From NCBI GenBank assembly GCA_944386455.1, contig CALXBC010000022.1:1-40258 (forward strand): a stretch of 40,258 nt of DNA, written 5' to 3'. The position numbers were made by a program, and so were the translations under genes. Shown here piece by piece: positions 1-6,078 of this stretch. The notes under the pieces are model-generated. The model worked only from the letters and a program-made list of their open reading frames with translations, ran no database searches and was not told where the DNA came from. This DNA is from an uncultured Clostridia bacterium (lineage in GTDB: Bacteria; Bacillota; Clostridia; Oscillospirales; Ruminococcaceae). Every line of letters starts with the position of its first letter. Positions within the stretch are counted from its first letter, which is position 1.

Positions 1-137
1 GTTGCTGCGGCAATCCATCCGCACCCGGGGCGCGTTTGTGACGCCATGGCAAAAGTTGCGTGCGCTGCCATCCTATAACTTTTGCGTTGTTATGGGAATT
101 GCAGAATTAAAAATTTTTTCCTCCCTATATGTCGTAC

Positions 138-166
138 TTGATTTTATGAGCATACAGCACTATAAT
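138..166 (+). promoter_or_regulatory. sigma-A-type promoter for the HxlR gene
   Basis: TTGATT at 138-143 and TATAAT at 161-166 are separated by 17 bases. This is a near-consensus vegetative promoter about 50 bases upstream of the HxlR start codon. Confidence 0.7.
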
Positions 167-216
167 TTAGATGTAATATTCAAATATAAACTAATGTAAA
201 TTCTGGAGGTATCTAT

Positions 217-546
217 ATGCTGACAAAAGAAGAAATGCCTGCTTGTCCGGTTGCAACCACTGTACAATTAATTGGAAGCAAATGGAAATTATTGATTATG
301 AGAAACCTGCTTGACCGTCCATGGCGTTTTAATGAATTAAGAAAGGATTTGGAGGAGATCAGCCAAAAGGTACTGACCGACAGTCTGCGCTCTATGGAGG
401 AAGATGGAATCATAACAAGAACAGTCTACCCCGAAGTTCCTCCGAGAGTGGAATATTCTTTAAGCGAATTAGGCGAATCCATGCGTCCTATCATCAAAGC
501 GATGGAACAATGGGGAATAGATTACAAAGCACAAAATGAATCATAA
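217..546 (+). CDS. HxlR-family winged-helix transcriptional regulator
   Basis: This 109-residue protein is a full-length HxlR-type repressor or activator, a DNA-binding winged helix that acts as a dimer. The N-terminal cysteine typical of the family is Cys10, in the segment PACPV. It is followed by helix-turn-helix text (GSKWKLLIMRNLL, then FNELRKDL and the recognition helix SQKVLTDSLRSME). The wing contains the usual run PEVPPRVEYSLSELG. The start is fixed by a GGAGG at about 204-208 and by the upstream promoter. HxlR proteins usually sense aldehydes, quinones or disulfide stress and control an adjacent reductase, but no such target gene lies to the right. The target may be the gene to the left of the window. 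The family call is firm; the ligand and regulon are unknown. Confidence 0.9.
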   Translation: MLTKEEMPACPVATTVQLIGSKWKLLIMRNLLDRPWRFNELRKDLEEISQKVLTDSLRSMEEDGIITRTVYPEVPPRVEYSLSELGESMRPIIKAMEQWGIDYKAQNES

Positions 547-684
547 CAGTAAATGCAGGATTGTCGTAAAATTTTGTGGGTAATGCAGTATTCCCAACGA
601 GTTTCATTGTTTTACGGCTATTGAAGTACAAACAGTGGCTATAATACAGAAAAACCGAAGAGGGCAAATAACCCTCTTCGGTTT

Positions 685-711
685 GAGCGTGTCGAGAAAG
701 TCGACACGCTC
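685..711. repeat. perfect palindrome with GAGCGTGTCGA arms
   Basis: GAGCGTGTCGA at 685-695 and its exact reverse complement at 701-711 are separated by five bases (GAAAG). The left arm recurs exactly at 12644-12654, where the right arm is degenerate. This suggests a short interspersed palindromic repeat family in the genome. Confidence 0.6.
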
Positions 712-782
712 TCGAGGGACAAACACAATCACAGCGGCAAAGCCTTGTTCTGCGTTTTTCCCCCGACTCCCCCTTTTCAGTC

Positions 783-829
783 AAAAACCGGCTCCGCAGG
801 AGACTTTGTCTCTGCTCACCGCCGGTTTT
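783..829. repeat. nested stem-loop
   Basis: The outer arms AAAAACCGGC (783-792) and GCCGGTTTT (821-829) enclose a second stem (GCAGGAGAC, loop TTT, GTCTCTGC, with one bulged G). The function is unknown. It lies directly upstream of the 840-880 terminator, so a short structured RNA is possible. Confidence 0.45.
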
Positions 830-839
830 CTCTCAAGGT

Positions 840-880
840 GTCACTCCGGCGGCGCATGTCCGCCTGCGTGACGATTTTTT
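840..880 (+). terminator. rho-independent terminator
   Basis: GTCAC (840-844) pairs with GTGAC (868-872), and GGCGG (848-852) pairs with CCGCC (860-864). The stem is followed by six T at 875-880 and more T after that. Confidence 0.55.
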
Positions 881-907
881 ATTTTTTACCCCTTTTTCTA
901 CAGACTG

Positions 908-955
908 AAACCGGAGAGGGCAAATAACCCTCTTCGGTTTTTTGTTGTTTTTTCT
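908..955 (+). terminator. rho-independent terminator (second repeat copy)
   Basis: The stem AAACCGGAGAGGG / CCCTCTTCGGTTT (one G-U pair) is followed by TTTTTGTTGTTTTTT. It could end transcription from the HxlR gene or from the intervening hairpin segment. Confidence 0.65.
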
Positions 956-1189
956 GATTTTCTTCGGTCTTGCTATTGAGAACTTGATGATTAAATCGTC
1001 CGCAGCGTCGGCATGGCGCCTCGACTCATGCAATCTATTCTGAAAACAATTGAGATTATTGCAAACTGTATGACTGGAGATGATATTTTTGCTTTCTCAA
1101 ACAAATGAGATGATGACAAAATGGATTTGTGAGACTTTTGACAGGCTGACAATTGCATAGCCGTTTTCCACTATGTCTGCAAGTATCAC

Positions 1190-1225
1190 AAAACATCCCT
1201 CAAGCCATAACAGGTTTGAGGGATG
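1190..1225 (-). terminator. terminator of the ROK/PII-like unit
   Basis: On the minus strand, CATCCCTCAA (1225-1216) pairs with TTGAGGGATG (1203-1194), followed by TTTT at 1193-1190. It lies about 70 bases beyond the stop codon of the PII-like gene. Confidence 0.6.
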
Positions 1226-1292
1226 TGATTGTGTCCTATCTTATGCTTTTTACAGACATTTTACCATATGTATCATTCAATGACGATTTGCC

Positions 1293-1628
1293 TTATTTGT
1301 GAAGCCCTTCAACCTCATCAATGGGCAGCGTAAACAAGATACCGGTATTAGGCTCTGACAAATCGCCGATCACATCATTGATGACCCGTTTGACATCTGG
1401 GATCTGCTCCTCTTTTAGTACCATCAAAATTGTGCGGTTGTCTTCTTTGGCAGGATCCAGGAAAAAACGCAGAGAGCCCAAAAACGCGCCATCTTCCATA
1501 TTATAAAGCGCCTGCGCCATTCCCGTGCTTTCAATGATGGTCGCACCCGAAATTTTCGCTTCAGAGAAACCACACAACAGCTTTTCCATCATTTCAATTC
1601 GATTTAAAATCAATACCACTAATTTCAT
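1293..1628 (-). CDS. PII-like small signalling protein
   Basis: This protein of about 111 residues resembles the PII/PII-like alpha-beta signal-protein superfamily: a short strand (MKLVVLILN), a helix (IEMMEKLLCGFSEA), a strand segment (GATIIESTGMA), a flexible T-loop-like stretch, and a C-terminal ILFTLPIDEVEGL segment common to small PII-like proteins of Firmicutes. Such proteins bind nucleotides or metabolites and regulate partner proteins in the cytosol. I chose ATG 1628 rather than the upstream in-frame GTG at 1643, because the latter overlaps the AAGGTGG ribosome binding site (1640-1646). The gene starts about 25 bases after the ROK gene ends and is surely co-transcribed with it. No ammonium transporter lies nearby, so a nitrogen role is not supported by context. 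The ligand is unknown. Confidence 0.75.
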   Translation of the reverse strand: MKLVVLILNRIEMMEKLLCGFSEAKISGATIIESTGMAQALYNMEDGAFLGSLRFFLDPAKEDNRTILMVLKEEQIPDVKRVINDVIGDLSEPNTGILFTLPIDEVEGLHK

Positions 1629-1652
1629 TTTACAATTAACCACCTTTATGAT

Positions 1653-2891
1653 TTATTCTTCTGCTTTAGTACCAAATCCGCCCCTCTCCACAAAGAAGCG
1701 CCGGATTGCAAGCGCGCAGCCGGACAGATAAATGTGATCCTGACTCAAATAACTGGCCGCTACCATATCAGCAATTTCAGATCCAAGCTCTCTTGCAACA
1801 TATTCTTTCAAACGCTTCATAAACACTTCGTTTTCAAATTGATGTCCGCAAAAAATGATTCTTTGCGGATCAGTAATTGCAATGAGGTTATTTAAAAACA
1901 GGACAAAGCTCTTCAGCCTCTGGTCAAACAGCTCTTCTACCCCCTCATCTCCTAACAATACATATTCATGGACCTCAGCCACCCGAAGCAGATTCGGATT
2001 CCCGTTTTTGGCGGCAAACAGATTTGGCGTTCTTTCCTTTGAAAACATATTGACAATATCAACATAAACGCTTTCATCAGAAAATTCACATACTGCACAG
2101 CCTCTTTTTCCGCATCTGCACGGTTTCCCATCCGGATTTACGATCATATGCCCAAGGTTCATTGCATTGTTGTGATATCCTCTGTATATTTCATTATCAA
2201 CCACAAGCGTGGCATCAACGTTGTCCGCAAATCGAATGACCACAGCGCTTTTATCCGGCGGATATTTGCCCGAAAAATCGATCTCAGCCGCAGCCAGTCC
2301 GGTGATGATGGAATCAAAAACAACCGGCATGTGAAACTCTCTGACAAACATCCGCTCCAAGGAACTATAATCCACAACATTTTGCTCTACTTTCAAGTTC
2401 AGGAAGCGGATTGCACGGCGATTCAGGCAAATTCCGGCACCCAAGATCTGCTGTTCGGTCAGACAATTGTTTGTCATCATTTCGCGCATATTGATAAAAA
2501 TCTGCTGCATCATGCTCTCTTTTGTATCGTTTGCGCGCAATTCATAAACCCTTTTTTCCAACACCTCCCCGCCGATATTGGAAAGGCCGATAAATATTTT
2601 TTTATGATCCAGCGCAATGCCGAATGCAAATTTATAATTGCGGTTGATATCAATCAGAATCTTTTTTCTGCCGCGGGAAGCCTTTTGCCCAACAGTACTG
2701 ACTTCTCCTTTTTCATAAAGCACACCCTGTTCAATCATTTCATTCGTGATAATCGTAACAGCCGCGCGTGTTAACTCCAAAAGCGCTGACAAATCGATAC
2801 GCGAAGTGGGCCCTTGCTGCTGAAGCAATTTAATAATCTGCATACGATTCCGACGTTTTAAATCCAGTTTACTGATTCCATTTTGCTCCAT
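1653..2891 (-). CDS. ROK-family transcriptional regulator with a degenerate kinase site
   Basis: This 412-residue protein has an N-terminal MarR/Xyl-type winged helix (about residues 10-65; RIDLSALLELTRAAVTIITNEM) joined to a ROK domain. ROK proteins are sugar kinases or sugar-sensing repressors. The zinc motif is kept: His248 in GHMIV, then Cys258, Cys260 and Cys265 in CRCGKRGC. The kinase catalytic motif is lost: the usual E-N-D-A-N stretch reads DSIITGLAAAE (residues 193-203), with no aspartate at the catalytic place. The glycine-rich phosphate loop reads FADNVDATLV instead of GTGIGAGI. It therefore looks like a pure sensor or regulator. I chose ATG 2891 because the in-frame ATG at 2900 overlaps the AGGAGG ribosome binding site. 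It is first in a unit with the PII-like gene. The effector and operators are unknown. Confidence 0.85.
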   Translation of the reverse strand: MEQNGISKLDLKRRNRMQIIKLLQQQGPTSRIDLSALLELTRAAVTIITNEMIEQGVLYEKGEVSTVGQKASRGRKKILIDINRNYKFAFGIALDHKKIFIGLSNIGGEVLEKRVYELRANDTKESMMQQIFINMREMMTNNCLTEQQILGAGICLNRRAIRFLNLKVEQNVVDYSSLERMFVREFHMPVVFDSIITGLAAAEIDFSGKYPPDKSAVVIRFADNVDATLVVDNEIYRGYHNNAMNLGHMIVNPDGKPCRCGKRGCAVCEFSDESVYVDIVNMFSKERTPNLFAAKNGNPNLLRVAEVHEYVLLGDEGVEELFDQRLKSFVLFLNNLIAITDPQRIIFCGHQFENEVFMKRLKEYVARELGSEIADMVAASYLSQDHIYLSGCALAIRRFFVERGGFGTKAEE

Positions 2892-2994
2892 ACCAAACAT
2901 CCTCCTTTTTCTTATTATCCCTCAGCCCAGTAAGCAGTATGCCACTTCTCCCAATTTCTATTTAGCACAAAAAAATCACAGATATTTTACTTAT

Positions 2995-3024
2995 ATTATA
3001 ATATGAATATGTCAAATTTATCAA
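2995..3024 (-). promoter_or_regulatory. promoter of the ROK/PII-like unit
   Basis: On the minus strand, TTGATA (3024-3019) and TATAAT (3000-2995) are separated by 18 bases. They lie about 100 bases upstream of the ROK start, in an AT-rich region. Confidence 0.55.
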
Positions 3025-3073
3025 TAATAAATTATGAATTGACTGTTAATTAATAATCACAGCAGCGTTAATT

Positions 3074-4681
3074 TTATCGATCCCATTTGTCACACAGATT
3101 GTTGACCTGATCCGCAAACTTTGCCAAATCCTTATTTGCTCCGCCTTCATTATGACGGATAACAGTGAGCAAGCGCTGCCCGGCAGCAAGCAAACGGCGG
3201 AACACTGTCGACTGACGGTCGGTGCGCTGTTCCGGCTGCTTATTCTTAACGAATACTGTTCCAGAATCCAAACAGATATCCTGTTTCAAATCCCATGATG
3301 CTCCAAAATTCGGCGCCGTTGTCTCAAGCCCCAGCTGTTCATGTACGAGTGCGGCAAAAGAATCACAGACTTCATCCTCGCCATGAACGATAAAAACACG
3401 CTGCGGTTTTTGTTCGAACGCCTGAATCCAGCGAATTAACCCGGCTTGGTCAGCATGCCCGCTGGTACCGTCCAAACGCGTAATCTCGGCATTGACGGTA
3501 ATCGTTTCGCCAAACAGCTTGACTTGTTTGGCACCTTCCAGCAAAGCACGGCCAAGGCTTCCTTCTGCTTGATAGCCGACAAATACAATCGTGCTTTCCG
3601 GGCGCCACAGATTATGCTTCAGATGATGACGAATCCGGCCTGCTTCACACATGCCGCTGGCCGAAATGATTATTTTACAGCGGTTATCAAAGTTGATCGC
3701 TTTGGATTCGTCGCTTGTGACAGAAGCCCGCAGCCCGGGAAAGGAGATCGGATTGATTCCCTGTCTGATCAGCTTCATTGCGTCGTCATCAAAATATCCA
3801 TTGATATTCTGATTAAATACGTTGGTTGCTTCTACAGCAAGCGGACTATCCACAAACACTTCAAAGCCGGGATGCCCCTTGATATCACCGTCATTGACAA
3901 TTCCCCGCAGATAATACAGCAACTCCTGTGTTCTGCCAACGGCAAAGGAAGGGATCACAACGTTTCCGCCACGGTCAAAGGTACGTTGGATAATTGCTGT
4001 CAGGGCAGCCCGTGTATCGCCGACCGGTTTATGATTCCGATCGCCATATGTGGATTCCATCACCACATAATCAGCCTGTTTGACGTATTGGGGATCTTTG
4101 ATCAGAGGCTGGTTCAGGTTGCCGATATCTCCCGAAAATACAATTTTTTTGCAGGTATCTCCTCCCTGAACCCAAAGTTCAATGCTCGCAGAGCCAAGCA
4201 AGTGTCCGACATCCACAAAGCGCAGCCGAATTCCGTCACACAGTTCGATTATCTGACCGTATTCATAAGTAACAAAGCACTTCATCACCCGTTCTGCATC
4301 TTCCAGCGTATAAAGCGGTTCATAAGGTTCCTCACCGGACCGCTTCCGTTTGCGGTTGCGCCATTCCGCCTCAAACTCCTGAATATGCGCACTGTCCCGC
4401 AGCATAATGGAACATAGCTCTCCAGTTGCGCGAGTCGCAATAATCTTGCCCCGAAATCCATATTTTGCCATCAGCGGCAGTCTGCCGGAATGGTCAATAT
4501 GCGCATGGGTCAGCAGGATATAGTCGATATCAGCCGGAACGATCGGTGTTTCCCGCTCTCCATCATCGTCGTCTTCTCCCTGGCGCATTCCGCAGTCGAT
4601 CAAAATCTTTTTATCACATGCTTCCAGATAATGGCAGCTCCCCGTGACCTCATGATCTGCTCCCCAAAAAGAAAGTTTCAT
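3074..4681 (-). CDS. beta-CASP metallo-beta-lactamase RNA nuclease (YSH1/RNase J-like)
   Basis: This 535-residue cytosolic metal-dependent nuclease is of the beta-lactamase-fold exonuclease family (YSH1-like, related to CPSF-73 and RNase J). The zinc motif HAHIDH is at residues 59-64. Further visible motifs are GHLLGSASIEL (motif III), FSGDIGN (motif IV), the beta-CASP segment (MESTYGDRNH, VIPSFAVGRTQELLY, VDSPLAVEAT, SASGMCEAGRI) and the late histidine motifs SGHADQ and VHGED. A tail of about 70 residues after the core has no recognised domain. ATG 4681 is preceded by GGAGGT at the right distance; the in-frame ATG at 4702 lacks one. The gene stands alone with its own promoter. RNA processing is the known family role; the exact substrate is not visible. 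Confidence 0.9.
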   Translation of the reverse strand: MKLSFWGADHEVTGSCHYLEACDKKILIDCGMRQGEDDDDGERETPIVPADIDYILLTHAHIDHSGRLPLMAKYGFRGKIIATRATGELCSIMLRDSAHIQEFEAEWRNRKRKRSGEEPYEPLYTLEDAERVMKCFVTYEYGQIIELCDGIRLRFVDVGHLLGSASIELWVQGGDTCKKIVFSGDIGNLNQPLIKDPQYVKQADYVVMESTYGDRNHKPVGDTRAALTAIIQRTFDRGGNVVIPSFAVGRTQELLYYLRGIVNDGDIKGHPGFEVFVDSPLAVEATNVFNQNINGYFDDDAMKLIRQGINPISFPGLRASVTSDESKAINFDNRCKIIISASGMCEAGRIRHHLKHNLWRPESTIVFVGYQAEGSLGRALLEGAKQVKLFGETITVNAEITRLDGTSGHADQAGLIRWIQAFEQKPQRVFIVHGEDEVCDSFAALVHEQLGLETTAPNFGASWDLKQDICLDSGTVFVKNKQPEQRTDRQSTVFRRLLAAGQRLLTVIRHNEGGANKDLAKFADQVNNLCDKWDR

Positions 4682-4729
4682 ACGCACCTCCGGCCTTTCC
4701 AATATATAAAAATTTTCAACATATATTTT

Positions 4730-4758
4730 ATTTTATCGAAAAACATTGTCATATTCAA
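4730..4758 (-). promoter_or_regulatory. promoter of the beta-CASP nuclease gene
   Basis: On the minus strand, TTGAAT (4758-4753), a 17-base spacer and TAAAAT (4735-4730) lie about 50 bases upstream of the start codon. Confidence 0.55.
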
Positions 4759-4831
4759 TAGATATTTTATTAATTTTTATATCCCTATAATATTTTGTTT
4801 TATTGAAAAATCAATCATAAACGGGAAAAAT

Positions 4832-4878
4832 GATTATCGTTATAACGAGCATAATCGACTAATCCTGAGTGATATACT
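4832..4878 (+). promoter_or_regulatory. nested dyad (possible operator) and -10 box of the XRE gene
   Basis: The palindrome CGTTATAACG (4838-4847) is enclosed by GATTAT (4832-4837) and ATAATC (4851-4856). TATACT at 4873-4878 is a possible -10 box. The dyad sits where the -35 region would be, as expected for an operator bound by the regulator encoded just downstream. Confidence 0.45.
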
Positions 4879-4895
4879 GATAGCGGTGATTAGTT

Positions 4896-5096
4896 ATGAT
4901 GAGTTTTGAGCCTTTATATAAAACTTTAAAAGAAAAAGGGCTAACAGAATACTACTTGATTTTTAAACAAGGAATATCAGCAAGTACCGTTCACCGTTTT
5001 AAACACAATCAGCCGGTAAGCACTAAGACAATAGAGACGCTGTGTGAGATACTGGACTGTAAGGTAGAAGATGTCATAGAATATATCAAAGATTGA
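4896..5096 (+). CDS. small Cro/XRE-type helix-turn-helix regulator
   Basis: This 66-residue protein is almost entirely one Cro/C1-type DNA-binding domain. The helix-turn-helix reads LIFKQGISASTVHRFKHNQ, then STKTIETLCEILDCKVEDVIEYI, the ending typical of short XRE regulators of the YozG kind. There is no effector domain. GGTGA at 4885-4889 supports ATG 4896; a second ATG follows directly at 4899. A nested dyad upstream suggests autoregulation. A terminator follows at once, so it is monocistronic. It sits beside a resolvase remnant and a tRNA array, which suggests it is left over from a mobile element. Confidence 0.8.
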   Translation: MMSFEPLYKTLKEKGLTEYYLIFKQGISASTVHRFKHNQPVSTKTIETLCEILDCKVEDVIEYIKD

Positions 5097-5122
5097 AGCC
5101 CTCAAAAAGGGCTTTATTTTTT
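5097..5122 (+). terminator. terminator of the XRE gene
   Basis: AGCCCT (5097-5102) pairs with AGGGCT (5108-5113), followed by TTATTTTTT. Confidence 0.75.
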
Positions 5123-5147
5123 AGTGTTTAAGCGCTAAAAAAGCGTA

Positions 5148-5432
5148 ATGTATTTCGGAATATCATTAGTGAAATATTTCATAATTAAAAAATATAGTGA
5201 ACAATTAAACGGTAAAGACGTTGGTTTTGTAAACGTTAAGGGAATCATAGACACAACAACAGTAAGCAAAAAGTCTATGCCAACGGTATTCGGAGCAATG
5301 GCAGAATTAGAACGTGACTGTATATTAGGCAAACAACTTGTAAAAAGTAGGACGATTATTAAAAAAAGTATTGACAAAGGGTCCGCAGTAAGGTATAATA
5401 ATTTAAGTCAGTTGACAGAAGAAAAAATTTGA
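5148..5432 (+). pseudogene. serine-recombinase (resolvase) fragment
   Basis: The open frame of 94 codons carries the middle of a resolvase/invertase catalytic domain: GFVNVKGIIDTTT followed by VFGAMAELERDCI. These correspond to the family pattern of IDTTT, a short gap, FGAxAEFERxLI. The N-terminal strand with the catalytic serine (family motif YxRVS) is absent, as is the C-terminal DNA-binding helix-turn-helix. The homology stops near position 5360; the last 20 or so codons run through a consensus promoter and are probably not protein sequence. It is a non-functional remnant of a mobile element that lay beside the tRNA genes. Confidence in the resolvase match is good; the exact ends of the remnant are uncertain. 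Confidence 0.75.
5371..5399 (+). promoter_or_regulatory. perfect consensus promoter for the tRNA array
   Basis: TTGACA (5371-5376), exactly 17 bases, then TATAAT (5394-5399). It reads toward tRNA-Lys at 5503 and lies inside the end of the resolvase-remnant open frame. The leader between promoter and tRNA contains GTTGCC (5438-5443) and GGCAAC (5466-5471), which could form a processing stem. Confidence 0.8.
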
Positions 5433-5502
5433 ATCAGTTGCCCTCAACGCTCGGTTTTTTCTTTTGGCAACACATAAAATCGCATAGATACGCGGTTTAT
5501 CT

Positions 5503-5578
5503 GCACCATTAGCTCAGTTGGTAGAGCAACTGACTCTTAATCAGTGGGTCCCGGGTTCGAGTCCCTGATGGTGCACCA
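5503..5578 (+). tRNA. tRNA-Lys (anticodon CUU)
   Basis: Cloverleaf with acceptor GCACCAT / ATGGTGC, anticodon loop CTCTTAA (anticodon CTT) and an encoded CCA end at 5576-5578. The T-stem CCGGG / CCCTG contains one C-U mismatch at pair 50-64. It is first of a three-tRNA array. Confidence 0.95.
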
Positions 5579-5582
5579 ATTC

Positions 5583-5657
5583 GGCTCGTTGGTCAAGCGG
5601 TTAAGACTCCGCCCTCTCACGGCGGCATCGGGGGTTCGATTCCCCCACGAGTCACCA
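5583..5657 (+). tRNA. tRNA-Glu (anticodon CUC)
   Basis: Acceptor GGCTCGT / ACGAGTC (one G-U pair), anticodon loop CTCTCAC (anticodon CTC), perfect T-stem GGGGG / CCCCC and an encoded CCA end. It starts four bases after tRNA-Lys. Confidence 0.93.
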
Positions 5658-5683
5658 CTTAGGCTTGCAAGAGCCATCTACAT

Positions 5684-5732
5684 AAGAAAGACGGTATCTG
5701 TTAAAGTCGAACTTTGATGCCGTCGTTTTCTT
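5684..5732 (+). repeat. long hairpin between tRNA-Glu and tRNA-Met
   Basis: AAGAAA and GACGGTATC (5684-5698) pair with GATGCCGTC and TTTCTT (5716-5732) across a two-base bulge. An inner AAAGT / ACTTT stem caps the loop. It ends only six bases before the next tRNA. It may be a terminator or an RNA-processing stem. Confidence 0.55.
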
Positions 5733-5738
5733 ATATTT

Positions 5739-5815
5739 GGGCCTTTAGCTCAGCTGGTCAGAGCATTCGGCTCATAACCGACAGGTCCCGGGTTCGAATC
5801 CCTGAAGGCCCACCA
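5739..5815 (+). tRNA. tRNA with CAU anticodon (elongator Met, or Ile2 after lysidine modification)
   Basis: Acceptor GGGCCTT / AAGGCCC, anticodon loop CTCATAA (anticodon CAT) and an encoded CCA end. It lacks the initiator features (an unpaired first acceptor base and three G-C pairs in the anticodon stem), so it is not the initiator. Elongator Met and Ile2 cannot be told apart with certainty by eye. The T-stem carries the same C-U mismatch as tRNA-Lys. Confidence 0.9.
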
Positions 5816-5823
5816 GTCGAGAA

Positions 5824-5862
5824 GCCTCGACGCGCAAGTCGCGTTCGGGGTTTTTCTTTTTT
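5824..5862 (+). terminator. terminator of the tRNA array
   Basis: CCTCGACGCG (5825-5834) pairs with CGCGTTCGGGG (5840-5850) with one bulged T, followed by TTTTTCTTTTTT. Confidence 0.8.
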
Positions 5863-5991
5863 CAAAGTCAGAGTGCCTCGCGTTCAGAAAGCATCTTTTT
5901 ACGGTCTGCTTAGAGCATACAGGCATTTTACAAACCATTTTACGATACGCGGCCAGGCTTTTGATGCAGCCCATCTGTCTGCATTTTCATT

Positions 5992-6032
5992 CCGAAAGCC
6001 CAGAAACGCGATTATCGTTCGGGGCTTTCCGG
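5992..6032 (+). promoter_or_regulatory. leader hairpin upstream of the Bce-type response regulator
   Basis: CCGAAAGCCC (5992-6001) pairs with GGGGCTTTCCGG (6021-6032) with one bulge, and AACG / CGTT forms an inner stem. There is no T-run. It lies about 47 bases before the response-regulator start codon, so it may be a 5' untranslated structure. A promoter for this operon was not clear to me. Confidence 0.45.
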
Positions 6033-6078
6033 CAGCCTTGAAAAACACAATTACATCTGTGAAACGGAGCGAAGATAA

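Larger units (their letters stand above)
652..940 (+). repeat. 33-bp direct repeat pair flanking a hairpin-rich segment
   Basis: Positions 652-684 and 908-940 match over 33 bases with one mismatch (A658 against G914), and their last 24 bases or more are identical. Each copy is itself an inverted repeat (arms of 13 bases, loop about 7) and could fold as a hairpin. Only the second copy is followed by a T-run on the plus strand; the first has a short T-run on the minus strand. Confidence 0.75.
547..1292. other. gene-poor stretch with several hairpins and a direct repeat
   Basis: No convincing gene lies in these roughly 745 bases. The segment holds two copies of a 33-bp hairpin-forming repeat (652-684 and 908-940), an 11-bp perfect palindrome arm pair (685-711), a nested hairpin (783-829) and a terminator-like hairpin (840-880). 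A 31-codon open frame starting with ATG at 1013 reads MAPRLMQSILKTIEII and ends at 1108. It has no visible ribosome binding site, so I do not call it. Open frames across 635-927 look like chance frames through the hairpins. Confidence 0.6.

Noticed and set aside
2-199. 65-codon open frame at the left edge
   Set aside because: It has no ribosome binding site, runs through an inverted repeat and the HxlR promoter, and does not read like a protein.
1013-1108. 31-codon frame MAPRLMQSILK...
   Set aside because: It looks mildly protein-like but has no ribosome binding site, promoter or context.
3446-4417. 323-codon plus-strand frame opposite the beta-CASP nuclease
   Set aside because: It is a shadow of a gene with complete family motifs on the other strand; no ribosome binding site or domain is seen.
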